The notes: generated by a model from the sequence alone, not told the origin. 64,000 bases of DNA from Rhodocyclaceae bacterium (GCA_013791905.1 VMSX01000011.1:310001-374000), one strand, 5' to 3'; shown: positions 8,524 to 19,569, counted from the stretch's first letter. Translations and numbers: made by a program.

Positions 8524-8616
8524 ATTTGATCGCCATGGCGACAGTAAAGACTCATCGAACTTATCGAGCGAACGCCGTTACATCTAAAGACTTAAAAAAG
8601 GATATTACGCTATTCT

Positions 8617-9837
8617 TCATAATCTGAAGCGTTGCACGGCCATTTCCAACTCGTCCGCCAGCGTTTCGAGCTGTTGCGCACTTGCAACAGCATCACTCAC
8701 CGTAACACCGCAACTCGACGCCATCGAGACAATGCGCTCGATATTGGTAGAGATTTCTGCGCTGGCCTCGGTCTGTCCGGCGACGGCGACATTGATGCGC
8801 CCCATGCCATCGCTAGTCTGGCTGACCGTCTGGTTGATTTCGCCCAAGGTAATGGCGACGATTTCAAGATGCTCCTGCGAAGTACCGAGCGAGGTCAAAC
8901 CACTTTCCAGCGACGACTCGACCTTGCCCGCCTGCTGCTCAAGCCCACGGGTCACTTTGTCGATCTCGCTGGCCGTCTTCGCAGATTTCTCGGCAAGCTT
9001 GCGCACCTCATCGGCTACCACGGCGAATCCGCGTCCTTGTTCACCAGCACGCGCCGCCTCGATGGCGGCATTCAGCGCCAGCAGATTGGTCTGGTCGGCA
9101 ATATCACGCACTTCGCGTGTCATGCCGGTAATGGCTGAAGCACTGGTGACGAACTCGCGCGCAATATCGCTCATCTCGCGCACCGAGGTTTCGGCCATGT
9201 CGAGCTCGCCAATCATGCGCGACAGACTTTCATTACCATCCCGTGTACGCGTCAGACTGGCTGACGCCAAACTATCAACCTCGGATGCCTGAGCGGCAAT
9301 GCCCTCGACACCTGCTGAGATTCGGGCGATGACTTCTGCGGTGTTCTGTGCCGCAGCGGTCTGCTCGGCTGTGCTGGTCTGCACATCCCGGGTAATCCGC
9401 TGAAAAGCTGCGGAAGTGCCGCGCAACTTGCCGGCGGTTGCCTTCAGTTCGTTGGCCATGTTGCGCATACCAGCACTCATGCTGGCAATCGCTGCGAGCA
9501 AACTGGTGTTGTCGCCCGGCTTCAACTCGATGCGGGCAGTCAGGTCGCCATTCGAGATACGCTTGACCACGTCGGCGGCATACTGTGGATCACCACCCAG
9601 CAGAGACAACAACAGTCGCAGCAGATGCATGAACGCCGCAAGTCCGACCACGGATGCTGCAACGATAACAATGATTATCCAGTTGCGCGTCCCGGTTGCC
9701 TGCACCAGCAGTTGCGGGTCAAGCCGCCCGGCCTCGTCAGCCAGGCGCAGATACATGATGAAGGTAAATCCATTGGCCACCAATGCTGTCACTGCCAGAA
9801 TAGCCAGAACCCAAAACATACGCTGCCGTAATGCCAT
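8617..9837 (-). CDS. Methyl-accepting chemotaxis protein with tiny periplasmic loop
   Basis: 406 residues. Two membrane helices (about 7-31 and 50-75) enclose a periplasmic loop of only ~20 residues, too small for a normal ligand-binding domain. A HAMP-like linker leads to the signalling domain, whose hairpin tip is [34 protein letters not shown]. There is no C-terminal CheR-docking pentapeptide. Such receptors probably sense a membrane or cytoplasmic cue, or act through another receptor. It lies between cheB and cheV in the che block. Confidence 0.93.
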   Translation of the reverse strand: MALRQRMFWVLAILAVTALVANGFTFIMYLRLADEAGRLDPQLLVQATGTRNWIIIVIVAASVVGLAAFMHLLRLLLSLLGGDPQYAADVVKRISNGDLTARIELKPGDNTSLLAAIASMSAGMRNMANELKATAGKLRGTSAAFQRITRDVQTSTAEQTAAAQNTAEVIARISAGVEGIAAQASEVDSLASASLTRTRDGNESLSRMIGELDMAETSVREMSDIAREFVTSASAITGMTREVRDIADQTNLLALNAAIEAARAGEQGRGFAVVADEVRKLAEKSAKTASEIDKVTRGLEQQAGKVESSLESGLTSLGTSQEHLEIVAITLGEINQTVSQTSDGMGRINVAVAGQTEASAEISTNIERIVSMASSCGVTVSDAVASAQQLETLADELEMAVQRFRL

Positions 9838-9949
9838 GCCGGATTACTCCTTTTAACATAGAGGGGCCATTACCCCTGCCGAAGGCATTGTAATCGAGAG
9901 AGTAGACAATGTCCTGCAATGTCAGAGGGGCCAAACCCTGACTTTTGTG

Positions 9950-10987
9950 TTACCTCAGTCGTGCTAAAACCCGTGCTGCAACGTTGCCGAGACTGACCAC
10001 CTCGTCGACGGCACCGACGAGCGCCGCCTCGCGCGGCATGCCATAGACCACACAACTCTCCTGATCCTGGCCGATGTTCCATGCCCCGGCCTGGCGCATC
10101 GCCAGCATGCCGGCTGCGCCATCCTTGCCCATGCCGGTGAGAATGACGCCGATGGCGCTCTTGCCCGCTTCTTTGGCCACGGAATTGAACAACACATCGA
10201 CGGCCGGCCGGTGACGATTGACGGGGGGCGTCTGCGCAAGCTCCGTCACCCAGCCGCCGCCGCTCCGCTTGACCGTCATGTGCGAGTGGCCCGGCGCCAG
10301 ATAGGCATGGCCAGGCTGGATACGCTCGCCTCCCTGTACCTCGATCACGCGCACCGCACCCAGCCCATCGAGCCGTTTGGCGAAGGATGGCGTAAAGTTT
10401 TCGGGCATGTGCTGCACCATCACGATGCCCGGCACTGCGGCAGGCAGTCGCATGATGACCTCCTTGATCGCCTCGGTACCGCCAGTCGAGGCGCCGATAG
10501 CGATGAGTCTGTCGTTGAGCAACCGCCCCGGAACGCCGCCCAGTTGCTCCGCGAGGCCCGATGCGAGATCGGGTGCCGCCCTTTTCAGGTGCGCATTGCG
10601 GGCGGCACGGATCTTGTCGCGGATTTCTTCGGCATAGCCTTGCAGAAGTGCCATGTTGCCGGCACTCGGTTTGGCGACGTAGTCAACTGCGCCTAGTTCG
10701 AGCGCCTTGAGGGTGACTTCCGAGCCGCGCGCGGTCAGGGCGGAAATCATCACCACCGGCATTGGCCGCAGTTTCATCAGCTTGTCGAGAAACTCCAGCC
10801 CACCCATTTTGGGCATATCGACGTCAAGTGTCAGCACATCGGGATTGAGTGCCTTGATCATTTCGCGCGCCACGAGTGCATCCGGTGCACTTCCGACCAC
10901 TTCAAGATCGGCAGCACCGCCAATGATCTCGGTAAGGAGCGCGCGCATCAGCGCGGAGTCGTCGACGATGAGAACCTTGATAGCCAA
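9950..10987 (-). CDS. cheB: Chemotaxis methylesterase CheB
   Basis: 345 residues: an N-terminal receiver (VLIVDDSALMR, Asp in LTLDVDMPKMGG, Lys in VAKPSAG) joined to the methylesterase/deamidase domain with the serine hydrolase residues Ser in IGASTGG, His in MVQHMPENFT and Asp in ILTGMGKDGAAG. It removes methyl groups from receptor glutamates and deamidates glutamines when phosphorylated by CheA. The apparent start is a TTG at 10985-10987 giving MAIKVLIVDDSA, which fits the family N-terminus; the Shine-Dalgarno is weak. It follows cheD by 11 bp. Confidence 0.95.
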   Translation of the reverse strand: MAIKVLIVDDSALMRALLTEIIGGAADLEVVGSAPDALVAREMIKALNPDVLTLDVDMPKMGGLEFLDKLMKLRPMPVVMISALTARGSEVTLKALELGAVDYVAKPSAGNMALLQGYAEEIRDKIRAARNAHLKRAAPDLASGLAEQLGGVPGRLLNDRLIAIGASTGGTEAIKEVIMRLPAAVPGIVMVQHMPENFTPSFAKRLDGLGAVRVIEVQGGERIQPGHAYLAPGHSHMTVKRSGGGWVTELAQTPPVNRHRPAVDVLFNSVAKEAGKSAIGVILTGMGKDGAAGMLAMRQAGAWNIGQDQESCVVYGMPREAALVGAVDEVVSLGNVAARVLARLR

Positions 10988-10998
10988 TTACACTACTT

Positions 10999-11607
10999 TC
11001 AAAAGAGTTCAATTTCGCCGGAAACCGGCGCTTCGGCAAGGCGGGCAGCGTATTCGGTTTCGCGCCGCAGGAGCGTGTCATTATGCTGACGCTTCAGTTT
11101 CTTTACCAATACCCGGCCGTTCTCCGGGAAAAAATAGACCTTGCGCGGATAGACGTCGAGCATATCCTGAGCGGCAATGTTGATGCCCTCGGTGTTAAGG
11201 AAATCCATGACGAACTTCGCATTGCGCTCACCCACCTGCGAATTGGTCAGCTTGGCCATTACCCGCCCGCCGCCGAATACCTTGGCCTCAAGCCGGCTTT
11301 TGCGGGCACCCAGTTTGAGCAAATGGTTGATGAGTATTTCCATTGCATAAACGCCATAGCGCGCCGACGCCGACGCCACGCCAGACTCCGCAGAATCGGC
11401 CAGCATGAAATGGTTCATGCCGCCAATACCATTGTCACGATCGCGAATGCAGGCTGATACGCAGGAACCGAGCACCGTCACCATCAGCAGCTTGGCCGTC
11501 GTCACATAATATTCACCTGGCAGTACCTTCACCGCCTCCGATGCGAATTTGCGATCAAAATAACGATTGCCGGCCAGATGTTCTGCGGGGTGCAGATCCC
11601 CAGTCAC
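10999..11607 (-). CDS. cheD: Chemoreceptor glutamine deamidase CheD
   Basis: 202 residues with the catalytic Cys in LGSCVSACIRD, the His in GGMNHFML, and FGGGRVM, all features of CheD, which deamidates receptor glutamines. It starts at a GTG that overlaps the stop of cheR by four bases (GTGA), so the two are translationally coupled. The order cheR-cheD-cheB is the usual beta/gammaproteobacterial one. Confidence 0.95.
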   Translation of the reverse strand: MTGDLHPAEHLAGNRYFDRKFASEAVKVLPGEYYVTTAKLLMVTVLGSCVSACIRDRDNGIGGMNHFMLADSAESGVASASARYGVYAMEILINHLLKLGARKSRLEAKVFGGGRVMAKLTNSQVGERNAKFVMDFLNTEGINIAAQDMLDVYPRKVYFFPENGRVLVKKLKRQHNDTLLRRETEYAARLAEAPVSGEIELF

Positions 11608-12545
11608 GGCGTCGTCCCGGGCTTGGCACCACGACGGTCGGCACGCTCATAGACGGTACGCCCCAGCGAGCGAAACAGGTCGGTCGCATGCAGGAAACTC
11701 TCCGAATGGCCAGCATAGAGCAGCCCCTCAGGATGCAGCAAGGGCACGAATTTTTTGAGTATCTGGTATTGCGTGGGCTTGTCGAAGTAAATCATTACAT
11801 TGCGACAGAACAATACATCCAGCGGCCCCTTCACAGATGGCCACTGAGCATCGAGCAGGTTTATGCGACTGTAGGTGATCAGCTTTTGCAACTCGGGACG
11901 CACCCGCACTTGGCCAGCCTGCACACCCGCACCCTTGAGGAAGAATTTGCGCAGCCGCTCGGGGTCAAGCCGCTCGACCCGATCGATCGGGTACACACCG
12001 CTGGCGGCCGTCTTGAGTACATTGGTATCGATGTCACTGGCGTGAATCTGCACTGGTGGCGTCAGGCTGTTGAAGGCTTCACAGGCGGTAATCGCCAGCG
12101 AGTAGGGTTCTTCGCCAGTTGAGGCGGCGGAGCACCAGATCCTGATCGGCCGCTGCGGCAGACGGAGCAGATGCTTTTGCAGCATCTCGAAATGATGGCT
12201 TTCGCGGAAGAAAGAAGTGAGATTGGTCGTCAGAGAATTGACGAAAGTTTCCCACTCTGCGGCATGCCCCTGTTCGAGATAGGCCAGGTACTGGTCGAAA
12301 CTCGCCATGTTGAGCGCCCGCAAGCGCCTCGCCAGACGTGAATAGACCATATCCTGCTTGATCGGCGCGAGCGAAATGCCGGCATGCTTGTGAATGAGTT
12401 GCCGTACCCGGTCAAAATCCGCCACAGTGAACTGGAACTCGCGGCCAGCCCCGAGGCTGGATGGCAGAGCAACACTTGGCGCGGTTCCACCAGTCCCACT
12501 GGGATTGCCTGCGGTCATGCCGACTTTTCCTGAATTGGTTGTCAA
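11604..12545 (-). CDS. cheR: Chemotaxis receptor methyltransferase CheR
   Basis: Up to 313 residues. After a low-complexity N-terminal ~35 residues come the CheR N-domain ([38 protein letters not shown]) and the SAM-binding methyltransferase core ([42 protein letters not shown]). It methylates receptor glutamates. The start is unclear: a TTG at 12545 overlaps the receptor gene stop, while an ATG at 12518 falls inside the family A repeat (AGGA nine bases upstream). The N-terminal extension is encoded by that repeat ([16 protein letters not shown]). The upstream receptor carries a matching pentapeptide docking site. Confidence 0.94.
   Translation of the reverse strand: MTTNSGKVGMTAGNPSGTGGTAPSVALPSSLGAGREFQFTVADFDRVRQLIHKHAGISLAPIKQDMVYSRLARRLRALNMASFDQYLAYLEQGHAAEWETFVNSLTTNLTSFFRESHHFEMLQKHLLRLPQRPIRIWCSAASTGEEPYSLAITACEAFNSLTPPVQIHASDIDTNVLKTAASGVYPIDRVERLDPERLRKFFLKGAGVQAGQVRVRPELQKLITYSRINLLDAQWPSVKGPLDVLFCRNVMIYFDKPTQYQILKKFVPLLHPEGLLYAGHSESFLHATDLFRSLGRTVYERADRRGAKPGTTP
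12480..12529 (-). repeat. Family A repeat at the cheR 5' end
   Basis: Long form (24 bp longer than the short form) with the stem AATCCC/GGGACT. Read in frame as [16 protein letters not shown] and containing a possible cheR start codon. Confidence 0.8.
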
Positions 12546-15397
12546 AATTCGGCCCAGTCCTCATCATCGTCCGCCAGATAGGGTGGCGGCAGCTTTGAAC
12601 CTGCTGTCGCCGTCTTGTCAGCGCCGACTTTCTTTTCGCCGCTCACCAGACGCTTTGGCGTGACATCACGCAGTGCCGGTCCCGGCAGGTTGGTGCCACC
12701 TTCATGCAACTTGAACATGCCCACCGCCTGCACCAGTCCGTGCGCCTGCTCTTCCAGACTCTCGGCCGCCGCTGCCGCCTCTTCCACCAGCGCCGCGTTC
12801 CGTTGTGTCACCTCATCCATCTGGTTCATCGCCTGCGTTATCTGGTCAATGCCGCTCGACTGCTCGCGGCCGGCGTTGGTGATGTCCGTGACGAGCCGGG
12901 CAACCTGCTGGAAACTGCTGACGACTTCGTCCATGGTGCTGCCGGCCTCATTCACCAGACGGGCACCCACCTCGACCTTGTCGGCCGATTCGGCAATCAG
13001 CGCCTTGATTTCTTTTGCTGCCGTTGCGCTCTTCTGCGCCAGGTTGCGGACTTCGGCGGCCACCACCGCAAACCCCCGTCCCTGTTCGCCCGCGCGTGCT
13101 GCTTCGACCGCGGCATTCAGCGCCAGGATGTTGGTCTGAAAGGCGATGCTGTCGATCACGCCGATGATGTCGGATATTTTCTGCGCGCTGGTCTGAATGC
13201 CCGTCATGGTCGTAACCACCTGCCTGACGATCTGTCCGCCGCGCACGGCGATGGCATTGGAAACACTGGCCAGTTCGTTGGCCTGGCGCGCGCTTTCCGC
13301 ATTCTGCCTGACGGTACCGCTGAGTTCTTCCATCGAACTGGCTGTCTCTTCCAGGCTGCTGGCCTGTTCTTCGGTCCGCGAGGACAGATCCTGGTTCCCC
13401 GCCGCGATCTGCTGCGCCGCGATATTGATGGCTTCGGTCGCCTCCTGGATGCGACTGATAACATCCCGCAAGCGCTCGACCGTCGTGTTCGTGTCGTCTT
13501 TCAGCTGACCGAAGGTACCCTTGAAATTACCGGTCATGGTCTGGGTCAGATCGCCGCGCGACAGCGCACCCAGGACTGCGGCTACAGCGGACAAACCCGC
13601 CGCAGCCGTATCCAGCAACTGATTGAGCCCCGTCGACAGGTCGCGGAAGAAACCCGTCTTGCCTTCTAGCGCAAGACGGCGGGTAAAGTCGCCTTCGGCC
13701 GCGCCGCTGACGATCGACTCGACCTCAAGCTCCACCGCCACCTCGGCAGTGCGATCCTGCCATTCGGCGACCGTGCCCAGCCGCTCGTTTGCAGCGTTGA
13801 ACACCGGATTGAAAGTAACCGACAGGTGGCGTGTGCCAATGACCAGATCGGTCAAGTGCTTGCCAGCGAGATCGGCCAGCAGTCCGGTCTGATGCGACGG
13901 ATTTTTGTGGAAGCCATCGATATTCGCACCAATCAGCTGGTCGACATCGAAGTGCGGCAGTTGCGTGCGTATGTCTGTCTCGGCGTTCTTCAGGATCGCC
14001 TGCACCGACTTGTTGGCGTAGATGATGGTGCGCTCCGGGTTGACGATCATCACGCCGGTGCTGACGTTGTCCAGCGCGATCTTGATGCGTGTCATCGCGT
14101 CGGCCACGCGCCGGGTTTCGGCCATGTCGAAACCCAGCCGCGTCTGCATCGCCTGCAGGGCCTGGTTCAGCCTGCCCAGCTCGTCGTTGCGGGTGATGTC
14201 GATGGCGTTGTTGTAATTACCGCCCGCGATACCGTGAAAGGTATCGATGGCTGCCTGGATCGGACGACGGACACTGCCAATCAGGCGCACGGCGGCCAGC
14301 AAACCAATGACCAGCAAGGCCAGCAGCGCAGCAATCATGCCAATGAAGGCATTATGGTAGCGCTCCTCCGCATTGGCCATATCCAGCAGGGCGCGATCCT
14401 TGTGATATCCGAAGAGCCCTTCGGCCTTCCCGGCGGCGGCGTTATAGCCCGGGTTGACCTTCATCAATAAGAGCAGTTGGGCCTCGGAATAATTGCCATC
14501 CACTTGGGCCTGAAGCATGGGCACTTGCCCATTCAGCAAGTAAACCTTGCGCGCGGCGGCATATGCCTCCGCCAGGGCGCGGTGCTCGTCACCCAGAATG
14601 CTTTTCTGATATTCCTCCCACAAGGCCGTAGTTTCGGCGATGTTCCGGTGGACAACGTCAGTATGCAAGGTAATCGGATGATCATGCTCTTTGGAGAACG
14701 GATTAATCGGATCGTGCTGCAGGCCGAGCAAGAGTTGCGCGCGGCTGTCGGCCATCAGCGTATTGATGCGGCCGATGATGCGGATCGGTTCCAGATCATG
14801 ATTGAAAATCTGTTCCAGGCTGTCGTTGGTGCGCGACAAGGATAGCAGCGCATAGGCCATCACGGCAAAGACGATCAATCCGAGCCCGCCGAGCACCATG
14901 CCCATGCGGCCAGCCAGGTTGAGTCTGCTGAATATTCCCTCGCCACCGCTGACCACCTGCCCATAGCGGATTTTCAGCCCGCCCTGCTGCTTGTCGCGAA
15001 ACTTGCGATACATCGCCTCAGCAGCAGCGCTGTCGGCTGGCTCGGCCTTACGGCGTACCGATAAGTAGCCGGCGATCTGGCCGCCCTCCCAGAGCGGCGT
15101 CGTGTTCGTCAGCGCCCAGTAATAATCGCCGTTCTTGCAGCGGTTCTTGACAAGACCCACCCAGGGCCGCCCGGCCTTGAGCGTACGCCAGAGATCCGCG
15201 AAAACCTCGGCCGGCATGTCCGGGTGGCGCATGATGCTGTGCGCTTCGCCGATCAATTCGGCCTCGCTGTAGCCGCTGGTTTCCTGAAAGTCGCGATTGA
15301 CATAGGTGATGATTCCCTGCAGATCGGTCTTGGAGACGACCAGAGTATCGTCGGCGAGCTTCACCTCGTTATCGGTCACGGGCAGGTTGGTACGCAT
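12542..15397 (-). CDS. PAS-containing methyl-accepting chemotaxis protein with CheR-docking tail
   Basis: 951 residues. Order: an Aer-like PAS domain (about 15-130; [36 protein letters not shown]), a membrane helix (~180-200), a four-helix-bundle sensor segment in the periplasm, a second membrane helix (~345-370), HAMP, a second PAS-like segment ([18 protein letters not shown]), another HAMP-like region and the MA signalling domain with [22 protein letters not shown]. It ends in DWAEF, fitting the xWxxF pentapeptide that tethers CheR/CheB. The tail before it contains a family A repeat (KKVGADKTA). Known Aer-type PAS domains bind FAD and report on redox state; that role is inferred here. Its stop overlaps the start of cheR. 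Confidence 0.93.
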   Translation of the reverse strand: MRTNLPVTDNEVKLADDTLVVSKTDLQGIITYVNRDFQETSGYSEAELIGEAHSIMRHPDMPAEVFADLWRTLKAGRPWVGLVKNRCKNGDYYWALTNTTPLWEGGQIAGYLSVRRKAEPADSAAAEAMYRKFRDKQQGGLKIRYGQVVSGGEGIFSRLNLAGRMGMVLGGLGLIVFAVMAYALLSLSRTNDSLEQIFNHDLEPIRIIGRINTLMADSRAQLLLGLQHDPINPFSKEHDHPITLHTDVVHRNIAETTALWEEYQKSILGDEHRALAEAYAAARKVYLLNGQVPMLQAQVDGNYSEAQLLLLMKVNPGYNAAAGKAEGLFGYHKDRALLDMANAEERYHNAFIGMIAALLALLVIGLLAAVRLIGSVRRPIQAAIDTFHGIAGGNYNNAIDITRNDELGRLNQALQAMQTRLGFDMAETRRVADAMTRIKIALDNVSTGVMIVNPERTIIYANKSVQAILKNAETDIRTQLPHFDVDQLIGANIDGFHKNPSHQTGLLADLAGKHLTDLVIGTRHLSVTFNPVFNAANERLGTVAEWQDRTAEVAVELEVESIVSGAAEGDFTRRLALEGKTGFFRDLSTGLNQLLDTAAAGLSAVAAVLGALSRGDLTQTMTGNFKGTFGQLKDDTNTTVERLRDVISRIQEATEAINIAAQQIAAGNQDLSSRTEEQASSLEETASSMEELSGTVRQNAESARQANELASVSNAIAVRGGQIVRQVVTTMTGIQTSAQKISDIIGVIDSIAFQTNILALNAAVEAARAGEQGRGFAVVAAEVRNLAQKSATAAKEIKALIAESADKVEVGARLVNEAGSTMDEVVSSFQQVARLVTDITNAGREQSSGIDQITQAMNQMDEVTQRNAALVEEAAAAAESLEEQAHGLVQAVGMFKLHEGGTNLPGPALRDVTPKRLVSGEKKVGADKTATAGSKLPPPYLADDDEDWAEF
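12609..12632 (-). repeat. Family A repeat in the receptor tail
   Basis: Short form in coding orientation, read KVGADKTA, between the signalling domain and the terminal DWAEF pentapeptide. Confidence 0.75.
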
Positions 15398-15454
15398 GGC
15401 TTACCTCTTCTTCAAGAAATCGTTAATCTGCTTAAGCAAAAACAGCTCATCGCC

Positions 15455-15967
15455 TCAGGCGGCGGCATCCGCCGCTTCATCGACCAGGGCCATCTCGCCG
15501 GACAGCATCAGCCGTTCGATGTCGATGACGATCAGCATGCGCGCGTCCAGCGTGCCAAGCCCCTTGATGTAACGGGTGTCGACGCTGGCGGAAAATTCCG
15601 GTGCGGGACAAACCTGGTCGGCGCGCAGGCGCACGACATCGGAAACCCCATCCACCACGATGCCGACGACACGACTGTCCAGCGACAGGACGATGACGAC
15701 GGTGAACGGAGTGTATTCGACACGGCCAACGCCGAACTTGATGCGCAGGTCGACAATGGGGACGATGATGCCGCGCAGGTTGATCACGCCCTTGATGAAG
15801 GCCGGCGCGTGGGCGATGGTGGTGGGCGGCTCGTAGCCGCGGATTTCCTGCACCTTGAGAATGTCGATGGCGTATTCCTCTGGGCCGAGCGTAAAGGTGA
15901 GGTACTCCTGGTCGTAACCACCCCCCTCAGCGCTGGCGTTGGCCTTGGTGCCATTTGCGTGAAGCAT
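15455..15967 (-). CDS. cheW: Chemotaxis coupling protein CheW
   Basis: 170 residues with the CheW fold: [69 protein letters not shown]. It links receptors to CheA. AAAGGAG stands before the ATG with good spacing. It sits directly between cheA and the PAS receptor, and probably serves that pair. The C-terminus is alanine rich (DEAADAAA). Confidence 0.95.
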   Translation of the reverse strand: MLHANGTKANASAEGGGYDQEYLTFTLGPEEYAIDILKVQEIRGYEPPTTIAHAPAFIKGVINLRGIIVPIVDLRIKFGVGRVEYTPFTVVIVLSLDSRVVGIVVDGVSDVVRLRADQVCPAPEFSASVDTRYIKGLGTLDARMLIVIDIERLMLSGEMALVDEAADAAA

Positions 15968-15990
15968 GCGTGTTTCTCCTTTGGCGAATT

Positions 15991-18135
15991 TCAGGCAGCG
16001 GCCGGCAAGGCGCTGCGCGCCATGCTGACAAGCATTGAGACATCGAGAATCAACGCGACGCGGCCATCGCCCATGATGGTGGCGGCCGAAACGCCGGGTA
16101 CCTTGCGGTAGTTGGATTCAAGGCTTTTGATGACGACCTGGTGCTGGCCGACCATGGCGTCGACCAGCAGCGCGGCCTTCCTCCCGTCGGCTTCGAGGAT
16201 GATCATGATGCCCGCTTCAAAAGCAGTGGCAGCCCCGGGCACCCTGAATATCTCATGCAGGGCGACCACCGGCAGATATTCGTCGCGCACCTGGATCAGC
16301 TTTGCGACGCCCGCCACACTCTTGATCATGCTGCGCTCGACCTGCATCGATTCGATGACGTAGCCGAGCGGGACGATATACATCTCGCGGCCCACGGCGA
16401 CCGACATGCCGTCAAGAATGGCCAGGGTGAGCGGCAGCCGCACGGTCATGCGCGTGCCGATGCCGCTCATCGACTCGATCACCACGCGACCGCCCAGCGC
16501 GGCAATGTTGCGCCTGACGACATCCATGCCGACGCCGCGGCCGGAAACCTCGGTAACCGTTTCGGCGGTGGAAAACCCCGCCTCGAAGATGAGTTGAAAA
16601 ACTTCCTGGTCGCTCATTTGCTCATGCACGCCGCAACCGCGCTCTTTCGCCTTGGCGAGAATCCTGGCGCGGTTCAGTCCCGCCCCGTCGTCGCCGACTT
16701 CAATGACGACGTTGCCGCCCTGATGATAGGCTTTCAGCGTGATCGTGCCGACCGGCTGCTTACCCATGGCGGCCCGGACTGCGGGCGACTCGATGCCGTG
16801 ATCGAGGCTGTTTCTCACCAGATGGGTCAGTGGATCGGCGATGCGTTCAATGAGGTTCTTGTCGAGCTCGGTATCCTCGCCCGAAAGTTTCAGTTCGACC
16901 CGCTTGCCGAACTTTTGCGCGAGGTCATGCACCAGACGCGGGAAGCGCGCAAACACCACCGAGACCGGCAGCATGCGGATCGACATGACCGCTTCCTGCA
17001 GGTCGCGGGTATTGCGTTCGAGCTGAACCATGCCGTTATGCAGCCGCTCGAATTCGGCAGGATCGAGTTGCGCGGTCGATTGCATCAGCATCGCCTGCGT
17101 GATGACGAGTTCGCCAACCAAATTGATAAGCTGGTCAACCTTGTCCACGCCAACACGAATGGTGGCGTCGGCGGCAGCGGCAGCCGCTTTCGTCACAAGG
17201 GTTGGCACAGCTTCCGGCGTTGCCGCGACAGGCAGTGGCGGCAGCGGCTCGAAAAATCCATAGGCCTCCTCTACGATGGGCAGCGTGGCCGGCACGGCGG
17301 GCTGTGCAGCGCTGACCAAACTATCAGCCAAAGGCTCAAAAAAACCGTAGGCCGCGGCGGGAGAGTCGAGCAGCGCGGCAGCGGAAAGGCTCAGAGGCTC
17401 GATGCGGATACTGTCGCTGCGGGCGACAAATTCGAGAAGGGCACGCAGTGTCGTGATGTCGGCAGCGCCAAGCAAGCGGAGATGCCAGGGTTGGCCGGCA
17501 GACGCAGCACCTTCGACGATACGCACTTCGCCAAGGCCACCCAACTCCGTCAGCAGATTGTCGATCAGGCGTTCCGCACTGTCAGCGTCGCCAGCAAGCA
17601 CAAAATATAACTCGCAACCTGTCGCGGCAAGCGCGGGCGGCGTCCCGCTTCCGGCAATGGTCGGCGTGACCGGAGGGAATCCCCCGGGGACTGGCGGGAC
17701 GGAGTGCCCCGCAGCGGGTACCGCGCCAGGCGGAGGGGCGCAGGCACTTTCTCCAGACAACGCACTCAAACGCTGGCAAATCAGCGCCGCTGCCGCGAGA
17801 TCTGCCACGCCACTACCTTGATGGGCCGCCAGCATTCCCTGCAACACATCTCGCGCATCCAGAAAGACGGCGATCATTTCCTCGTTCAGCCGGAGCTTGC
17901 TTTTGCGGATGCGATCGAGCAGATTTTCGAGGATGTGAGTCACCTCGGCCAGGTCGTTGAAACCGAAGGTACCGGAGGAGCCCTTGATGGAATGCGCTGC
18001 ACGGAAAACGGCATTGAGCTGTTCGGGGTCGGGTGCAGCGACATCCAGCGTGAGCAGCAGATTTTCCAGTGTCGCCAGGTGTTCTCCAGTCTCTTCAAAA
18101 AAGATCTGGTGAAACTGGCTCATGTCGATGGCCAT
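15991..18135 (-). CDS. cheA: Chemotaxis histidine kinase CheA (second copy)
   Basis: 714 residues. The Hpt domain has His48 ([16 protein letters not shown]). A linker carrying a family A repeat ([20 protein letters not shown]) leads to a small alpha/beta domain (~175-250; [24 protein letters not shown]) that may be a P2-like regulatory domain. Next comes a second linker with the motif AYGFFEPL written twice, then P3, the GHKL ATPase ([31 protein letters not shown]) and the CheW-like P5 domain. It is longer than the other CheA, which is 11 kb away in the same block. An excellent Shine-Dalgarno (AAGGAGG) precedes it. Confidence 0.95.
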   Translation of the reverse strand: MAIDMSQFHQIFFEETGEHLATLENLLLTLDVAAPDPEQLNAVFRAAHSIKGSSGTFGFNDLAEVTHILENLLDRIRKSKLRLNEEMIAVFLDARDVLQGMLAAHQGSGVADLAAAALICQRLSALSGESACAPPPGAVPAAGHSVPPVPGGFPPVTPTIAGSGTPPALAATGCELYFVLAGDADSAERLIDNLLTELGGLGEVRIVEGAASAGQPWHLRLLGAADITTLRALLEFVARSDSIRIEPLSLSAAALLDSPAAAYGFFEPLADSLVSAAQPAVPATLPIVEEAYGFFEPLPPLPVAATPEAVPTLVTKAAAAAADATIRVGVDKVDQLINLVGELVITQAMLMQSTAQLDPAEFERLHNGMVQLERNTRDLQEAVMSIRMLPVSVVFARFPRLVHDLAQKFGKRVELKLSGEDTELDKNLIERIADPLTHLVRNSLDHGIESPAVRAAMGKQPVGTITLKAYHQGGNVVIEVGDDGAGLNRARILAKAKERGCGVHEQMSDQEVFQLIFEAGFSTAETVTEVSGRGVGMDVVRRNIAALGGRVVIESMSGIGTRMTVRLPLTLAILDGMSVAVGREMYIVPLGYVIESMQVERSMIKSVAGVAKLIQVRDEYLPVVALHEIFRVPGAATAFEAGIMIILEADGRKAALLVDAMVGQHQVVIKSLESNYRKVPGVSAATIMGDGRVALILDVSMLVSMARSALPAAA
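17659..17724 (+). repeat. Family A repeat, double-module form, in cheA linker
   Basis: The longest variant: it contains both the AATCCC/GGGACT module and the GTGCCCCGCAGCGGG module, 45 bp more than the short form, that is 24 plus 21. Read in frame on the minus strand. Confidence 0.8.
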
Positions 18136-18167
18136 GGCGCCTCCTTGTTTGATCAGGGAAGCGGCGG

Positions 18168-18533
18168 TCAGCCGATCACTTTTTTGACGACCTCGACAAG
18201 CTTTTGCGGGTCGAAGGGTTTCACCAGCCAGCCGGTGGCACCGGACGCACGACCCTGCTGTTTCATGACATCAGACGATTCGGTGGTGAGCATCAGAATC
18301 GGCACGGCCTGGTATTGCGGCAGATTGCGCAGGTTCTTGATGAGTGTCAGGCCATCCATGCGCGGCATGTTCTGGTCGGTCAGGACCAGACTGAACATCC
18401 TGGCTTTCGCCTTTTCCAGGCCGTCCATGCCATCAACCGCCTCGACCACTTCGTAACCGGAACTTTTGAGCGTAAAGGTCACCATCTGACGAATGGAGGC
18501 AGAATCGTCGATCGCGAGTATTGATTTGACCAT
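18168..18533 (-). CDS. cheY: Chemotaxis response regulator CheY (second copy)
   Basis: A 121-residue single receiver: ILAIDDSASIRQMVTFTLKSSGYEVVEA, acceptor Asp in VLTDQNMPRMDGL, Thr in LMLTTES, Lys in VKPFDPQKLV. The pattern is that of the CheY in Tar/Aer-type clusters beside cheA-cheW. The Shine-Dalgarno CAGGAG is well placed. It lies 32 bp upstream of cheA and 57 bp downstream of motB. Confidence 0.95.
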   Translation of the reverse strand: MVKSILAIDDSASIRQMVTFTLKSSGYEVVEAVDGMDGLEKAKARMFSLVLTDQNMPRMDGLTLIKNLRNLPQYQAVPILMLTTESSDVMKQQGRASGATGWLVKPFDPQKLVEVVKKVIG

Positions 18534-18590
18534 CTTCAGCTCCTGAATTCAAAACCGCCTGATGCTGCACAACGACAAGTTGGCAGAATG

Positions 18591-19547
18591 TTATCGAATG
18601 ACCGCCGGGCCCGTCGGCAGCGGTGGCGCAATGACCCGCTCGGCCAACTCCTCGGCATCACCCACTTCGGCCACCGGATTTTCCTTGCCGTCGCTGAGAA
18701 TCGCCTCTTCGGTACGCTTGTTCATGACGACGATGCTGATGCGACGATTGCTGGCACTCTGCGGTTGCTCCTTGTCGTAGAGCACCGTCGAGGCAAACCC
18801 GACCACCCGGATGATCTTTGCGTCGTCGAGACCGCCGGTGACCAGTTCGCGGCGGGAAGCATTGGCACGATTGGTGGATAACTCCCAGTTGCCGAAACCA
18901 CGGTCGCCGCCGGCAAATGGCGTGGCATCGGTATGGCCGGAAAGCGTGATGCGGTTCTCCACCTGATTGAGCAAGGGGCCGAACTCGCGCAGAATCTGTT
19001 TGGTGTACGGCTTGAGTTCCGAGCTGGCCAGATCGAACATCGGCCGATTTTTCTCGTCAATGATCTGGATGCGCAAGCCTTCGCTGGTGATGTCAAGCAA
19101 GAGCTGGCTTTTGAACTGCTTGAGCGCCGGGGTGGCCTCGATCAGTTTTTCAATTTCTTCCTTCAAATTCTGCAGACGTTCGCGCTCCTTGCGCTCGAAC
19201 TCTTCTTTCATGCGCTTTTCGCTGATCTTGCGGTCTGACTTGGTTTCCCCGCGCTTGACCTGACCATAGGATTGCGAGAGATCTTGCCCGCCACCCTGGA
19301 TGATCGATGAGGCATCGCCGGCACCCGAGCCGCCAAACATGGCAACCAGCAACGGAGTCTGGAAGTGATCGGCGATGCCCTTCAGATCGCCTTTGGAGGT
19401 CGAGCCGAGCAACCACATCAGCAGGAAGAAAGCCATCATCGCCGTCACGAAGTCGGCATAGGCAATCTTCCAGGCACCACCGTGCGCGGCGCCGCCGCCT
19501 TTCTTGATCTTCTTGACTACGATCGGCTGCTGGGAATCGTCACTCAT
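18591..19547 (-). CDS. motB: Flagellar stator protein MotB
   Basis: 318 residues. One N-terminal membrane helix (~28-50, IAYADFVTAMMAFFLLMWLLG) carries the proton-binding Asp32, equivalent to Asp32 in E. coli. A glutamate/lysine-rich coiled-coil segment (~105-145) is followed by an OmpA-like peptidoglycan-binding domain (ITLSGHTDATPFAG, NWELSTNRANASRRELV). It anchors the stator to the cell wall. A family A repeat lies in the gap from motA. No convincing Shine-Dalgarno is seen. Confidence 0.96.
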   Translation of the reverse strand: MSDDSQQPIVVKKIKKGGGAAHGGAWKIAYADFVTAMMAFFLLMWLLGSTSKGDLKGIADHFQTPLLVAMFGGSGAGDASSIIQGGGQDLSQSYGQVKRGETKSDRKISEKRMKEEFERKERERLQNLKEEIEKLIEATPALKQFKSQLLLDITSEGLRIQIIDEKNRPMFDLASSELKPYTKQILREFGPLLNQVENRITLSGHTDATPFAGGDRGFGNWELSTNRANASRRELVTGGLDDAKIIRVVGFASTVLYDKEQPQSASNRRISIVVMNKRTEEAILSDGKENPVAEVGDAEELAERVIAPPLPTGPAVIR

Positions 19548-19569
19548 GATAATTCAGGCTGTGCGGGTT

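Noticed and set aside
12704-13669. 321-codon frame on the plus strand
   Set aside because: Antisense of the PAS receptor gene.
16141-17610. 489-codon frame on the plus strand
   Set aside because: It is the antisense of the second cheA and shows histidine/arginine-rich shadow composition.
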